Both the position numbers and the translations under genes were made by a program. The notes below the pieces were generated by a model. The model was not told the DNA's origin. It worked only from the letters and a program-made list of their open reading frames with translations, and did no database searches. Of a stretch of 46,988 nt of DNA, positions 9,068 to 18,046 are shown piece by piece. Position 1 is the stretch's first letter. Each line of letters opens with the position of its first letter. Source of the DNA: Candidatus Woykebacteria bacterium RIFCSPLOWO2_01_FULL_43_14 (lineage in GTDB: Bacteria; Patescibacteriota; Microgenomatia; Woykebacterales; 2-01-FULL-43-14); assembly GCA_001816835.1 (NCBI GenBank), contig MHDB01000026.1, forward strand, positions 10,312 through 57,299. The letters run 5' to 3'.

Positions 9068-9794
9068 CAAAATTGGTTTAGTCCTTCCCATGTATAACGA
9101 GGAGGGAAATGTCGAGAGCCTGATTGAGGCTTTGTCTATGGTTAGGCAAAATCATTCTTTGGACTTGTTAGCTATCTGCGTGAACGATGGTTCAGCAGAC
9201 GACACCTTAAAGCTGCTACAAGAAGCGTCTACAAAGTATAACTTTGTCCGTTTGGTCAACCATGGGAAAAACAAAGGTTTGGGACAAGCCATAAGAAGTG
9301 GTATTGGCAAAGCCTTGGAACTAAAAGTTGATTTAATCGGTTTTATGGATGGTGACCTGACTCATGACCCGAACGATTTGCCTAAATTTGTAGCTAAGGT
9401 AAATGAAGGTTACGACTTTGTCATTGGGTCACGTTTCATCAAAGGTGGGGGAATGGTGCAAGTACCGCTTTTTCGACAATTATTTAGCATTTTTGGCAAC
9501 CTTGCTGCAAGGTTTATTTTGCGAGTTCCTGTTCGAGATTGTACAACAGGATATCGGGTAATAAAAAGAGAAGTCTTTGAGAAAATTAAGTTGGAGGAAC
9601 CTGGTTTTGGAATACAGTTGGAAGAGGTTGTCAAAGCTTATGCGGCTGGTTTCAAAATAGGAGAAGTACCCATAATACTAGGTAACCGAGTACATGGTAA
9701 ATCGAAAATGTTTTATGGCTATGATCTGGTAAAAAATTACTTAATTCTATTTAGAAAGTCTCTTAAATGGTTAAAAGAAATTGATAAAAAATAA
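9057..9794 (+). CDS. GT2 polyprenol-phosphate mannose/glucose synthase-like (DPM1-like)
   Basis: A 245-residue GT-A enzyme with LPMYNEEGN (10-18), NDGSADDT (43-50) and the metal-binding D98-G-D100 in FMDGDLTHDP. GSRFIKGGG followed by DCTTGYRVIKREV is highly characteristic of DPM1-type synthases, which make the polyprenyl-phosphate sugar donor for GT39/GT-C enzymes. No C-terminal membrane helices are present, so it is the soluble DPM1-like form. It lies between wecB and a flippase and near two GT39 genes, which are plausible users of its product. The ATG overlaps wecB by 11 bp. Confidence 0.88.
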   Translation: MTNNKIGLVLPMYNEEGNVESLIEALSMVRQNHSLDLLAICVNDGSADDTLKLLQEASTKYNFVRLVNHGKNKGLGQAIRSGIGKALELKVDLIGFMDGDLTHDPNDLPKFVAKVNEGYDFVIGSRFIKGGGMVQVPLFRQLFSIFGNLAARFILRVPVRDCTTGYRVIKREVFEKIKLEEPGFGIQLEEVVKAYAAGFKIGEVPIILGNRVHGKSKMFYGYDLVKNYLILFRKSLKWLKEIDKK

Positions 9795-11022
9795 ACTAGT
9801 TTTTAGTAGCCTTTTTTTATTTAGCGCGACTTTTGTCGGAAATATTTTCAACGCCGCTTACAATTTCATTATGGCTAGGTTTTTGGGGCCAGCCAACTAT
9901 GGTGATCTAATGGCTTTGATTTCCATTCTTTACATTTTGACCTTTCCCTCAACAGTTTTAAGTAATATCGTGACCAAGTTCTCGGCGATTTTTATTGCTC
10001 ACGAAGACTACAAAAAACTTCACTATTTGTCTGATTTTTTGACTAGAAAGATAATAATCTTCGGTCTGGTTGTAATAGTTGGTTTCGCCATTTTTACACC
10101 TTTTCTAGCCCAGAATCTAAAAATAACTCATACCTGGGCATTGTTTTTGGTAAGTGTGTTGGCAACTCTGGTGTTCTTGGTTACGCTTAACTTTGGTTTG
10201 TTAACGGGCGTGCTAAAGTTTAAGTCTCTCGCGGCTGCTAGCATAGCCTGGCCCGTGATTAGGCTCGCCTTTTCCGTAGGATTGATACTTCTTGGTTTTT
10301 CAGTCACTGGGGCCATTGTAGGATTCGTTCTCGCAACGGCTATTACCTATATCCTCACCCTTTACCCAATGCGTTTTTTAAACTACTTCAAGGAAAAGCA
10401 CATTTCTCTCAACTGGGCACAAGTAGGGGGTTATTCTCTTCCAGCGTCACTTTCGATACTCGGACTGACTCTTCTGACTAACACTGATATTTTGCTGGTG
10501 AAAGCTTTTTTCTCTAGTGATGAAGCAGGAGCCTACTCAGCCGTGTCGCTTCTCGCGAAAATAATTCTCTTCCTCTCATTACCAATTGTAAATATGATTT
10601 TTCCCGTGATTACTCAGGCATACGAAGCTAAAAGAAATTTCAGCCGTATCTTTCTCATTGCGTTAGGATTAATAACAGTCTTATCAGGAGGTACATTGGG
10701 ATTTTTCCTGTTGTTTCCTGAATTTAGCATTAGCCTGCTGTTCGGCAAGTCTTATCTTGGCGCTAGTCTTTATGTGGGGAGAATGAGTATATTCATTTTC
10801 GTTTACGCGCTGGTTTATCTATTTATAACCCTATGGTTGTCTATTGGAAGGCTAAAATTTGCCTTGGTTTCGGTGGTCGGGGCTTTGGTTCAGGCCATAC
10901 TTATTTATTTATACCACTCAGATCTTAATCAGGTTATCGATATTTCAGTCTACACCTGCTTAGGCTTGCTATTCTTAAACGTGGTCTACTACTTGTATAG
11001 TTTTAGAGGAAAGTTTAGATGA
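9781..11022 (+). CDS. Oligosaccharide flippase, Wzx/PST type (MOP superfamily)
   Basis: A 413-residue protein of about 12 membrane helices. The N-terminal ARFLGPANYGDLMALIS pattern (about 32-48) and a central NTDILLVKAFFSSDEAGAYS resemble Wzx/RfbX polysaccharide exporters, which flip undecaprenyl-linked oligosaccharides across the membrane. The start is a TTG overlapping the preceding gene by 14 bp; no ATG gives a complete first helix. One of two flippases in this operon. Substrate not predictable. Confidence 0.8.
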   Translation: MIKNKLVFSSLFLFSATFVGNIFNAAYNFIMARFLGPANYGDLMALISILYILTFPSTVLSNIVTKFSAIFIAHEDYKKLHYLSDFLTRKIIIFGLVVIVGFAIFTPFLAQNLKITHTWALFLVSVLATLVFLVTLNFGLLTGVLKFKSLAAASIAWPVIRLAFSVGLILLGFSVTGAIVGFVLATAITYILTLYPMRFLNYFKEKHISLNWAQVGGYSLPASLSILGLTLLTNTDILLVKAFFSSDEAGAYSAVSLLAKIILFLSLPIVNMIFPVITQAYEAKRNFSRIFLIALGLITVLSGGTLGFFLLFPEFSISLLFGKSYLGASLYVGRMSIFIFVYALVYLFITLWLSIGRLKFALVSVVGALVQAILIYLYHSDLNQVIDISVYTCLGLLFLNVVYYLYSFRGKFR

Positions 11023-12596
11023 AGAGGCTGGCTGTCTTGAACTCTGACAAGATTATTATTTTGGGTTTGGTTCTAGTGTCCCTACTTAAATTCGCAGATT
11101 TAAGTGGTGGTTTTGTTCTAGCCGAACCAGACACAGTAACCCATATTGAAATAGTCAACAATTTTCGAGATAAATTGTATCCTATGTGGAGTGGTCTTGG
11201 TTGGTATTTTGGTTTACCTCTTTACATGTTTCTTGGCTATCTGGTGGATTTGGTGTTAAATAATACGAGCCTGAGTTTGATAGTGGTTTCTATTCTCGCA
11301 TCAATTGGTCTAAACCTTGGTATTTATTGCTACGTTGCCCGAAAAATAAATAGGACTGCCGCATTGTTTGCTGCCCTTGCCTTTTTGTTGTCCCCGAGCG
11401 CGATTTTTTATTCTCGGATGGGTTTGATTGAAATGACGGTAATGCTTTTTGCGTTCCTATTCCTATTTTTGTTCGATCTTGGGGTTAGACACAAAAACTG
11501 GAAGTTAATTATTTTAGGGGGTATTTCTTTAGGAGCAGGAATTCTAACTAAGTACACGGCCCTCATCTTTTGCCTTGTCCCAGTGATTTATTTTGCGTTT
11601 GAACTTTTAAAAAACTTAGTTATACAAAAAACCAAATTTGTCAAAAAGCTCTCTTGGCTAACCTTTCCTTTTTGGTCGTCCGTTTTAACGGGTGTTTTGG
11701 CCATAATTATTCCGCTGCCGGTCGTTGCTTATTTCCTAATTGTTGATCCAATCCGGTTTAAGCTACTTACCAAAGCAAGTGTTTTGGAATCGCCTGAATT
11801 TTGGGGTCCTGTTGGGATCCATTTTTACTTTTCAGAATATGCTCAGCAACTTAGCTTTTTGGTAGGTAGTGTGATGTTAATCGCTGCCCTGCTGGGTATA
11901 GTTTATATATATGTGGAGAAGAAGTCGGAGTGGGTGTTATTTCTAACCGCAATGCTAACTGCTGGGTTCTTTGTGGTAAAGCGTAATCCCTACCCACGGT
12001 ATTTTGTGATTTTAATTCCTTTCTTTGCGATTCTTGCAGGTCTAGGTGCTTACTTCTTATACAAACTCATAACTTTCAACCTCCGAGGTTACAAAGCTAT
12101 CAACCTCGGAGGTTGTCTGCTTCTGTTTGTTTTGCTCTCTATTCCCGAGGCCTACTATAGCTTTGCTTCGGCTAATCACCAATTAGTCGAAGACACTGCC
12201 AATTATTTGAAAAAAGTAAATACGCAATCGAAACCTGTTTTTTCGACCTACTGGCCAAATCTATTCGCTTATGCGGGGACGGGGGAGAGAACTAGTTGGT
12301 TGACTGATTCCGCTTGGGATGTCGGGGCGTTTGGCAAAAATTGGCCTGAAGGACTAAACTCATTGCAGGTCCTGATAAAGGAGGGCGGATACGTGATTAT
12401 TGAAGATCGTTATTCTAACTACTTGTGGGATGAGATGGACAGGGTGGCCAAAGTCACGTCAAACGTCCGAAAACAACCCTCTGAGCTAATTGCTAAAACA
12501 AAAGAACCAATTATGGTTATAAAGGATAATCGGCCTAACTTTCCTTATTTTTCCAACACATGGGAGAATACTATAAAGATATATGAGTATCGGTAA
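11019..12596 (+). CDS. GT39-family membrane glycosyltransferase with in-frame palindrome-pair insertion
   Basis: The protein has 525 residues and is paralogous to the product at 6427: EPDTVTHIE corresponds to EPDEANHIE, and FYSRMGLIEMT to FYSRVGLIETT. D38 of the first loop is kept but the usual neighbouring Glu is Thr39. Residues 354-366 (NLRGYKAINLGG plus one) are encoded by two inverted 13-bp palindromes, in a loop between membrane helices. By hand alignment this stretch is about nine residues longer than in the paralogue. The start ATG overlaps the flippase stop (ATGA). Function inferred: outer-face transfer from a lipid-linked sugar; the Thr39 change leaves activity less certain. Confidence 0.8.
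   Translation: MKRLAVLNSDKIIILGLVLVSLLKFADLSGGFVLAEPDTVTHIEIVNNFRDKLYPMWSGLGWYFGLPLYMFLGYLVDLVLNNTSLSLIVVSILASIGLNLGIYCYVARKINRTAALFAALAFLLSPSAIFYSRMGLIEMTVMLFAFLFLFLFDLGVRHKNWKLIILGGISLGAGILTKYTALIFCLVPVIYFAFELLKNLVIQKTKFVKKLSWLTFPFWSSVLTGVLAIIIPLPVVAYFLIVDPIRFKLLTKASVLESPEFWGPVGIHFYFSEYAQQLSFLVGSVMLIAALLGIVYIYVEKKSEWVLFLTAMLTAGFFVVKRNPYPRYFVILIPFFAILAGLGAYFLYKLITFNLRGYKAINLGGCLLLFVLLSIPEAYYSFASANHQLVEDTANYLKKVNTQSKPVFSTYWPNLFAYAGTGERTSWLTDSAWDVGAFGKNWPEGLNSLQVLIKEGGYVIIEDRYSNYLWDEMDRVAKVTSNVRKQPSELIAKTKEPIMVIKDNRPNFPYFSNTWENTIKIYEYR
12077..12115. repeat. REPIN-like inverted pair of 13-bp palindromes inside a coding gene
   Basis: AACCTC-C-GAGGTT (12078-12090) and AACCTC-G-GAGGTT (12102-12114) are exact reverse complements of each other, separated by 11 bp, and each is itself a palindrome around one base. 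The second is extended by C12101/G12115. The whole unit can fold into one long hairpin. It lies in frame within the GT39 gene. Confidence 0.8.
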
Positions 12597-14028
12597 GCAA
12601 GCTCTAAAAGGCGTAATCTTTGTTACCTTGAGCAACAACATTGTGTTTCTCTTTAGCTTTGTGGCTAACAATATTATTTTGGCTAGATTACTGCCAATCG
12701 AAGCTTTTGGTCAGTTTGCACTTGCCACTTTTTTTGTAAGTCTGGTGGGTAGGGTCAGAGAGCTTGGTTTTGACTATGCGGTGGTGCACGCAAAACAAGA
12801 TTTGGTAAAGATAGGATCAGTTTATCTGACCTTACAGATTTTGCTAGGAGTGCTTGTGGCTATACTCACAGTACCAGCTTCACTTCTCGTTTCAGAGTTT
12901 TACGGAGTTGAGGTTGGTTTAGCCACCTTGCTACTCGGTTTCGGTTACCTGATTACCAATATTTATAACAGCCTGAATGCCCTTTTTGATAAGGAATTGC
13001 GTTTTCAGGAAAGTGCTGTTATAGGTGTTGTGAGCACTGCGGTATCGATTTTGGGTATGGTTATCATGGGTCTAGGAGGTTATGGTTTATGGAGTTTGAT
13101 TATCGGGGGAATTCCAGGGTCTATTTTAGGACTACTACTCCTTTTCGCTAAATTAAAATTTTCCTACCATTGGGACTTGGACCCCGAAATTGTTAAGTGG
13201 TTTTACAGCTTTGGTCCGTGGTGGCACTGGTTTATCTCCGCGACAGCCTCTCTCTTGGTTTTTCAGTTTGACAATTTTATAGTCGGTAATATTGTTGGAC
13301 TTAGTGTTCTAGGATTTTACACCAGAGCATATAGCTGGGCAACTATGCCTACAAGCCGGATTACGGCTATCATTTCCAAGGTGGCTTTTCCAGTCTACGC
13401 TAGGTTACAAGAGGACAAAGAAAAATTATCCAAAGCTTTTAGTCTTACTCTTTCCACAATCGCCTTACTGACGATTCCTTTGAGTTTGGTTAGCGTATTG
13501 GTGATAAGAGAAGCCATCTTAGTCTTAGTTGGGGAAAAATGGCTAGACATGATCCCACTCTTCTATTTACTTCTTGGTTATATGCTACTTCGACCAATAT
13601 TTGATGACGCTGGTGCCTTGCTTACTGCGGTCGGGAAGCCCAAAATTATAAATACCGCTCAGTTGATACAAAGTGGGGTTATGATCTCGGTGACTACCTT
13701 GTTGGTTTATCTTTATGGCGGAATAGGCGCGCCGATTGGGGTGGGAATTGTGATGATGGCTGGGGTCGGTTACCTTTACAGGCATTTGTTGGCAGTTGTT
13801 GATGTAAATCCGCTTAAGATCTTTTTGGTTCCAAGTTTTTGTGGATTAGTCTCACTGGTTGTGACCTTTTATCTAAAAAAGTTTTTTTTCTTATCCTTCG
13901 AACCTTTGATAACTCTTATATTGACTGGGATGAGTTTCAGTGTTTGTTACATCGGACTGATAGTGGCCTTAAAGGGAAGAAGTATTTACAAACAAATGAT
14001 TGATTTTCGGAAGGTATTTGTTGAATGA
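12583..14028 (+). CDS. Oligosaccharide flippase, WzxC-like (polysaccharide biosynthesis family)
   Basis: A 481-residue, roughly 14-helix MOP-superfamily exporter. ILARLLPIEAFGQFALATF (about 31-49), NSLNALFDKELRFQES and a central QFDNFIVGNIVGLSVLGFY are typical of WzxC/LPS flippases. It is longer than the first flippase of the operon and differs in sequence, so the two probably export different lipid-linked intermediates or act in separate steps. The ATG overlaps the upstream GT39 gene by 14 bp. Confidence 0.88.
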   Translation: MSIGKQALKGVIFVTLSNNIVFLFSFVANNIILARLLPIEAFGQFALATFFVSLVGRVRELGFDYAVVHAKQDLVKIGSVYLTLQILLGVLVAILTVPASLLVSEFYGVEVGLATLLLGFGYLITNIYNSLNALFDKELRFQESAVIGVVSTAVSILGMVIMGLGGYGLWSLIIGGIPGSILGLLLLFAKLKFSYHWDLDPEIVKWFYSFGPWWHWFISATASLLVFQFDNFIVGNIVGLSVLGFYTRAYSWATMPTSRITAIISKVAFPVYARLQEDKEKLSKAFSLTLSTIALLTIPLSLVSVLVIREAILVLVGEKWLDMIPLFYLLLGYMLLRPIFDDAGALLTAVGKPKIINTAQLIQSGVMISVTTLLVYLYGGIGAPIGVGIVMMAGVGYLYRHLLAVVDVNPLKIFLVPSFCGLVSLVVTFYLKKFFFLSFEPLITLILTGMSFSVCYIGLIVALKGRSIYKQMIDFRKVFVE

Positions 14029-14891
14029 TAAGCGTGATAATCCCCACCTATAAGAGAAAAGATAAATTAAGGCAGACTTTGGAGTCTGTCCTTAATCAGA
14101 GCATAAAAGATTATGAGGTAATCGTGGTTGAGGATGGGTCAAACGATGGGACAAAGGAGATGGTTACCGAGCTTCGTGACACACACAAGAATCTTAGTTA
14201 TTTCTATCAAACCAACAAGGGTCCGGCCGCTGCTCGGAATCAGGGGATAAGTAAAGCCAAGGGCGAAATAATTGCTTTTACTGATGACGACTGCGTGGTC
14301 CCGAGAGATTGGCTGGAAAGATTGCTCGCGGGCTTTAAGAAACATCCCGAAGTAGTAGGAGTTGGCGGGAAGCTAGAAGCCAGCGAGGATGAACTAAAAA
14401 AGAATGTCTATGCCCGCTACGAAAAATACATGAGTTTGAAAGCTTATGGAACCGGCGAAAAAGAGGTTATCGGAGGATTTGATTGCCCAGCCGGGGGGAC
14501 TAATAATCTTGCTTACAAGAAAAAAGTTCTTGTTGAGGTTGGGGGGTTTGATGAGACTTTCCCTGTGGCTGCCGGGGAGGATGCAGACATCAAAAAGAGA
14601 ATTACAGACAAAGGGTATAAGATTTTGTATCTTCCCCTGAAGGTGGAACACCACCAAGATTATTATTTCGGAGGATTTTTGAAGCAAAGTTACAATCGGG
14701 GTATTGGGTCGTACCATTTTCAAAAGAAATGGTCCCAACCTCCCACCAAACTAGAAATATATAAACAAATGTTGTTACTTGCGATTAAATCTAAATTTAA
14801 TTTACTCGTCAAACCACAGAAGTTTTTTGTGCTGCTAGACTTTATCTTCCAGTGGCAGGAGTACCGAGGAATGTTAAAGCATGTTAGTTAG
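14025..14891 (+). CDS. GT2 family glycosyltransferase
   Basis: A 288-residue GT-A enzyme: VIIPTYKRKDKLRQTLESV at the N-terminus, VVEDGSNDGT (35-44), the catalytic metal motif DDD (87-89) and a later FDETFPVAAGEDADIKKRI that fits the acceptor and base region (ED). These are features of cytosolic inverting GT2 enzymes acting on lipid-linked glycans. The ATG overlaps the flippase stop (ATGA). Donor and acceptor are not predictable. Confidence 0.9.
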   Translation: MISVIIPTYKRKDKLRQTLESVLNQSIKDYEVIVVEDGSNDGTKEMVTELRDTHKNLSYFYQTNKGPAAARNQGISKAKGEIIAFTDDDCVVPRDWLERLLAGFKKHPEVVGVGGKLEASEDELKKNVYARYEKYMSLKAYGTGEKEVIGGFDCPAGGTNNLAYKKKVLVEVGGFDETFPVAAGEDADIKKRITDKGYKILYLPLKVEHHQDYYFGGFLKQSYNRGIGSYHFQKKWSQPPTKLEIYKQMLLLAIKSKFNLLVKPQKFFVLLDFIFQWQEYRGMLKHVS

Positions 14892-15951
14892 TTTGTTTGG
14901 GAATCTGAGAACGTTAGATTGGGCAAGTCCGAGTATGGACCGTTACTCTCAAGAGTTGTTTAATGGCCTTACCAGAAAAGGGATTGAGTCTACGCTTTTT
15001 GAACCAGCTCCGCCATTTTACGCCTCATTGCTACCTTCGAAAGTAAAGTTTAGTTATCTTCGCTATGATTTCTATCCAAAATTTGCTCGTTCAAAGGCCA
15101 CGGACATAAACCATATCACAGATCACAGTTACGCTCAGCTTGCTAAGTTTCTGCCACCTAAGAAGACCGTAGTCACTTGCCACGATCTGATACCGCTCCA
15201 CTATGAAAAAGATGATTTCGCGCTTTCTAAATTCAAAGAAAGTGTGAAATACCTTTCCCAAGTTGGTTTGGTGATTGCGGATTCCCAAGCAACTAAAAAA
15301 GATTTAGTGGAGTCCTTAGATATTGATCCTAATAAAATCAAAGTGATTTACCTTGGAGTAGGTGACGTTTTTAAGAAGCTTGGCGAAGATGTAACCTCAA
15401 AGTTTGTTACCAAGTATAATTTACCCCAAAAGCCCAAAATACTTCATGTAGGTAATAATTTGGCCTACAAGAACTTGGGTGGTCTGCTAAAGGCTTTAAA
15501 AATACTTGAGGATAAAGGCATTGATTTTGTTTTTATTAAAGTTGGCCCGGATATCAAACGAGAAAAAATCCAATTCGCCGCGGACAAGTATGCGCATATA
15601 GATAGTATTGAGGAGGAGTTACTACCAGCGCTTTATAGTAGTGTTGATGTTTTGGCTAGCCCTAGTTTGGTGGAGGGTTTTGGGTTCCCCACGTTGGAGG
15701 CGATGGCTTGTGGGACCAGTGTCGTGGTTTCCAAGGGAACGTCCTTAGAAGAAATAGCGGGTTTTTGCGGAATTTATGTTGAACCCGCCAGCCCTGATTC
15801 TATTGCTGAAGGGTTGCTAAAAGCTCTGAGTCTCAGCAAATCAGATAGGCTTGACTACGGAGACGCAGCGATAAAAAGAGCTTCCGGATTTAGTTGGGAA
15901 AAAACGCTTTTGGGTGTTATCGAGGCCTATCAGGAGCTGGCTCATGATTAA
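14881..15951 (+). CDS. GT4 family glycosyltransferase
   Basis: A 356-residue GT-B protein. The C-terminal donor domain begins near residue 183 (KPKILHVGNN, then YKNLGGLLKAL) and contains the retaining EX7E motif E265-E273 in SLVEGFGFPTLEAMACG. The N-terminal HDLIPLHYE (101-109) is a common feature of mannosyltransferase-like GT4 proteins. The ATG overlaps the upstream gene by 11 bp. Sugar specificity unknown. Confidence 0.9.
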   Translation: MLVSLFGNLRTLDWASPSMDRYSQELFNGLTRKGIESTLFEPAPPFYASLLPSKVKFSYLRYDFYPKFARSKATDINHITDHSYAQLAKFLPPKKTVVTCHDLIPLHYEKDDFALSKFKESVKYLSQVGLVIADSQATKKDLVESLDIDPNKIKVIYLGVGDVFKKLGEDVTSKFVTKYNLPQKPKILHVGNNLAYKNLGGLLKALKILEDKGIDFVFIKVGPDIKREKIQFAADKYAHIDSIEEELLPALYSSVDVLASPSLVEGFGFPTLEAMACGTSVVVSKGTSLEEIAGFCGIYVEPASPDSIAEGLLKALSLSKSDRLDYGDAAIKRASGFSWEKTLLGVIEAYQELAHD

Positions 15952-17053
15952 AGTTTTGATATCTTCTCATGCTTATATAGTAGGTCTTAACCAGCAAAAA
16001 CTTGAGTCCCTGGCCAGAAATAAAGATCTGGAACTCTCCTTACTTGTTCCAAAGAAATGGCGCTCTGTGCTGCGAGAAATCTCACTCGAAAAGGTTGACG
16101 ACCCAGGATACAGTATTTACCCTACAGCAGCATTTTTCCAAGGAAAGAATGATCGATTCTTCTACAATCCCTTTGACCTTTTAAAAGTATTTCACAGTGT
16201 AGGGCCAGATGTTGTCCATATTGAAGAAGAACCCTGGAGTGTTGCCTGTCTAGAGCTTATGCTCGCAGCCAAGCTCTTCGGTGCTAAGGCACTTTTTTTC
16301 ACTTGGGAAAATTTGTCTAGGTCGCACAAGACCTGGTACGGCCTGATTGAGCGGATCAACCTTTTCTTAGCCGACGGCGCGATTGCCGGAAATAGTGAGG
16401 CGAAAGTAGTCTTAGAAACAAAAGGATTTAGAAGACCAGTCATTGTTCTTCCCCAGCTGGGCATTGATCTTGAAACATTCAAAAAAACCAATCCAGAAAA
16501 AGTGAAAAAAGAGCTCGGGCTAAAGGGGTTTGTAATTGGGTTTGTTGGTCGGCTTGACCCACAAAAGGGAATTAAAGACCTTGTAACAAGCGCACAAAAA
16601 CTTAGCTTCGATTGGCAGTTGTTTATCGTGGGGAACGGGCCATTGAAAGAATGGGTGGAAACAGAATCTAAAAAAGACCCTAGGATGCTCTATTATGGGG
16701 TCGCGGACCACTCTGATATGCCCAAGCTATTTAACGCGATGGACGTGTTCGTTTTGCCATCAGTAAGTACTGAGGTTTGGAAAGAACAATTTGGTCATAC
16801 CTTGATTGAAGCCATGGCCACGCAAGTTCCCGTAATCGGCTCAAATAGTGGAGCCATCCCAGAGGTAATAGGAGAAGCAGGTCTTATTTTCAAAGAAGGA
16901 AACGTAGAAGACTTAAGTGAAAAAATTAAGCAGGTGTACGAAGATAAAAAACTCCGAAAAGATTTATCATCAAAAGGTTTAGAAAGAGTTAAAAACCATT
17001 ACACCCACCAAGAAATAAGTTCCCAAACTCTCCCCTTCTACAAATCCTTATAA
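15944..17053 (+). CDS. GT4 family glycosyltransferase
   Basis: A 369-residue GT-B enzyme with IGFVGRLDPQKGIKDL (198-213), a VGNGPL motif near 229 and EX7E (E281-E289) in KEQFGHTLIEAMA. The start at 15944 (MIKVLISSHAY) is preferred to an in-frame start at 15914 because it gives a short 8-bp overlap and begins directly with the first strand. Last gene of the 6427-17053 operon; no clear terminator follows before the convergent gene ending at 17079. Confidence 0.9.
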   Translation: MIKVLISSHAYIVGLNQQKLESLARNKDLELSLLVPKKWRSVLREISLEKVDDPGYSIYPTAAFFQGKNDRFFYNPFDLLKVFHSVGPDVVHIEEEPWSVACLELMLAAKLFGAKALFFTWENLSRSHKTWYGLIERINLFLADGAIAGNSEAKVVLETKGFRRPVIVLPQLGIDLETFKKTNPEKVKKELGLKGFVIGFVGRLDPQKGIKDLVTSAQKLSFDWQLFIVGNGPLKEWVETESKKDPRMLYYGVADHSDMPKLFNAMDVFVLPSVSTEVWKEQFGHTLIEAMATQVPVIGSNSGAIPEVIGEAGLIFKEGNVEDLSEKIKQVYEDKKLRKDLSSKGLERVKNHYTHQEISSQTLPFYKSL

Positions 17054-17078
17054 CCTAGTTCTAACCCCGAAAAAGATC

Positions 17079-17756
17079 CTACAAGTAAACTTTATTTTTT
17101 GATAGTGTAACAAAGAATCGAGCGGTATAGTATGTCGCAAATGCAACGCTAATATGCCACAAAAAGTGAGTTCCAACACCGTTTATTGGACATATTGTTA
17201 AATCAAAATATCTCATTAAAATTCCTAGTGAGTAAGAAATGACGATCGGAAATATTCCATTCACCATCTTACCGACTCTCCTGTATGCCCAAGATGATAA
17301 TGCAAGAATGAATAGTATGTTAAATAAATGAAATGTAGGCATGCCAAAAATAAAAAGGGGCAATTCCATAGCTCTAAAACCAATTTGAATAATAAATAAT
17401 GTTAGAGGTGTTCCTATACGAATAGCTGTACTCTTACTCAAAAAGCTTGTAAACGAATATAGAGAATAGAATACAAAAAAATAGATTGGTAGCAAGTCGA
17501 ACAAAGCTGTATATACATTATTGAATGCGTGGTAAACTGTACTTCCGAGACCGATTAGCATTACAAGTATTATTAAAAGATTAAACCTGAAGCCACTGAG
17601 GTTATACTTTTTATAAAGTCTGTAGATAAGATATGTTGCTATAAAAAATGCTATGTTTGAAACTGTATCAACTGGTTCAGATATTAAACCCCAGGCTTTC
17701 TCACAACGATCAGGAAGGGAAGCATATAGATTAAGATAACTTTGCCAGAAGTTCAT
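17079..17756 (-). CDS. Alkaline-ceramidase-like integral membrane hydrolase (CREST superfamily)
   Basis: A 225-residue protein of about seven membrane helices. The N-terminus has DRCEK (16-20), EP (27-28) and SN (33-34). GLGSTVYHAFNN gives S72 and H76, LFDLLP gives D87, and THFLWHIS gives H197 and H201. The S-x3-H, H-x10-D and H-x3-H spacings match the zinc and active-site residues I recall for human ACER3 (S77, H81, D92, H217, H221). The family hydrolyses amide bonds of membrane lipids; the substrate here is unknown. TATAAT lies 6 nt upstream of the ATG. The gene is AT-rich compared with the flanking glycosyltransferases and opposite in strand, so it looks like accessory cargo. Confidence 0.75.
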   Translation of the reverse strand: MNFWQSYLNLYASLPDRCEKAWGLISEPVDTVSNIAFFIATYLIYRLYKKYNLSGFRFNLLIILVMLIGLGSTVYHAFNNVYTALFDLLPIYFFVFYSLYSFTSFLSKSTAIRIGTPLTLFIIQIGFRAMELPLFIFGMPTFHLFNILFILALSSWAYRRVGKMVNGIFPIVISYSLGILMRYFDLTICPINGVGTHFLWHISVAFATYYTARFFVTLSKNKVYL

Positions 17757-18046
17757 ATTGGAATTATATCTGATTCATCGCCTTTTTTCTGGCGCTTCTC
17801 TAATAAACCCTGTTCTTAATTTACGAATGCAACTTAAATATAGGAGAAAGTTTCCACCTGTCCCCGCTACTGTTCACCGAAGGTGCATCCCTCATTGGGA
17901 ACATCAAGAATAGATTGATATAACGGTCTAATCTGATAATAATAGTTCGAGTTTTTTGGTAATTTATTTAGTCTTAGTTTTTTAGAACCCGATTGAGACT
18001 TCGAACCAATTGACTTTTTGTTTGTTATTCCAGGTAATAAATTCAT
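17757..18046. other. AT-rich intergenic stretch without a convincing gene
   Basis: It holds the ceramidase-like gene's promoter at its left end and a weak TTGACT (18010-18015) with TAATAA (18035-18040) before the zinc-ribbon gene. A minus-strand open frame crossing 17867-18115 is not credible because it covers the zinc-ribbon gene. Nothing else is recognised. Confidence 0.5.
17763..17768 (-). promoter_or_regulatory. -10 TATAAT of the ceramidase-like gene
   Basis: A consensus TATAAT on the minus strand ends 6 nt before the ATG at 17756, implying a leaderless transcript. No clear -35 is visible. Confidence 0.55.

Noticed and set aside
17990..18015. GGTTCGAA on the minus strand, resembling a tRNA T-loop
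   Set aside because: The flanking bases do not form a five-base-pair T-stem and no acceptor or anticodon arm is found.
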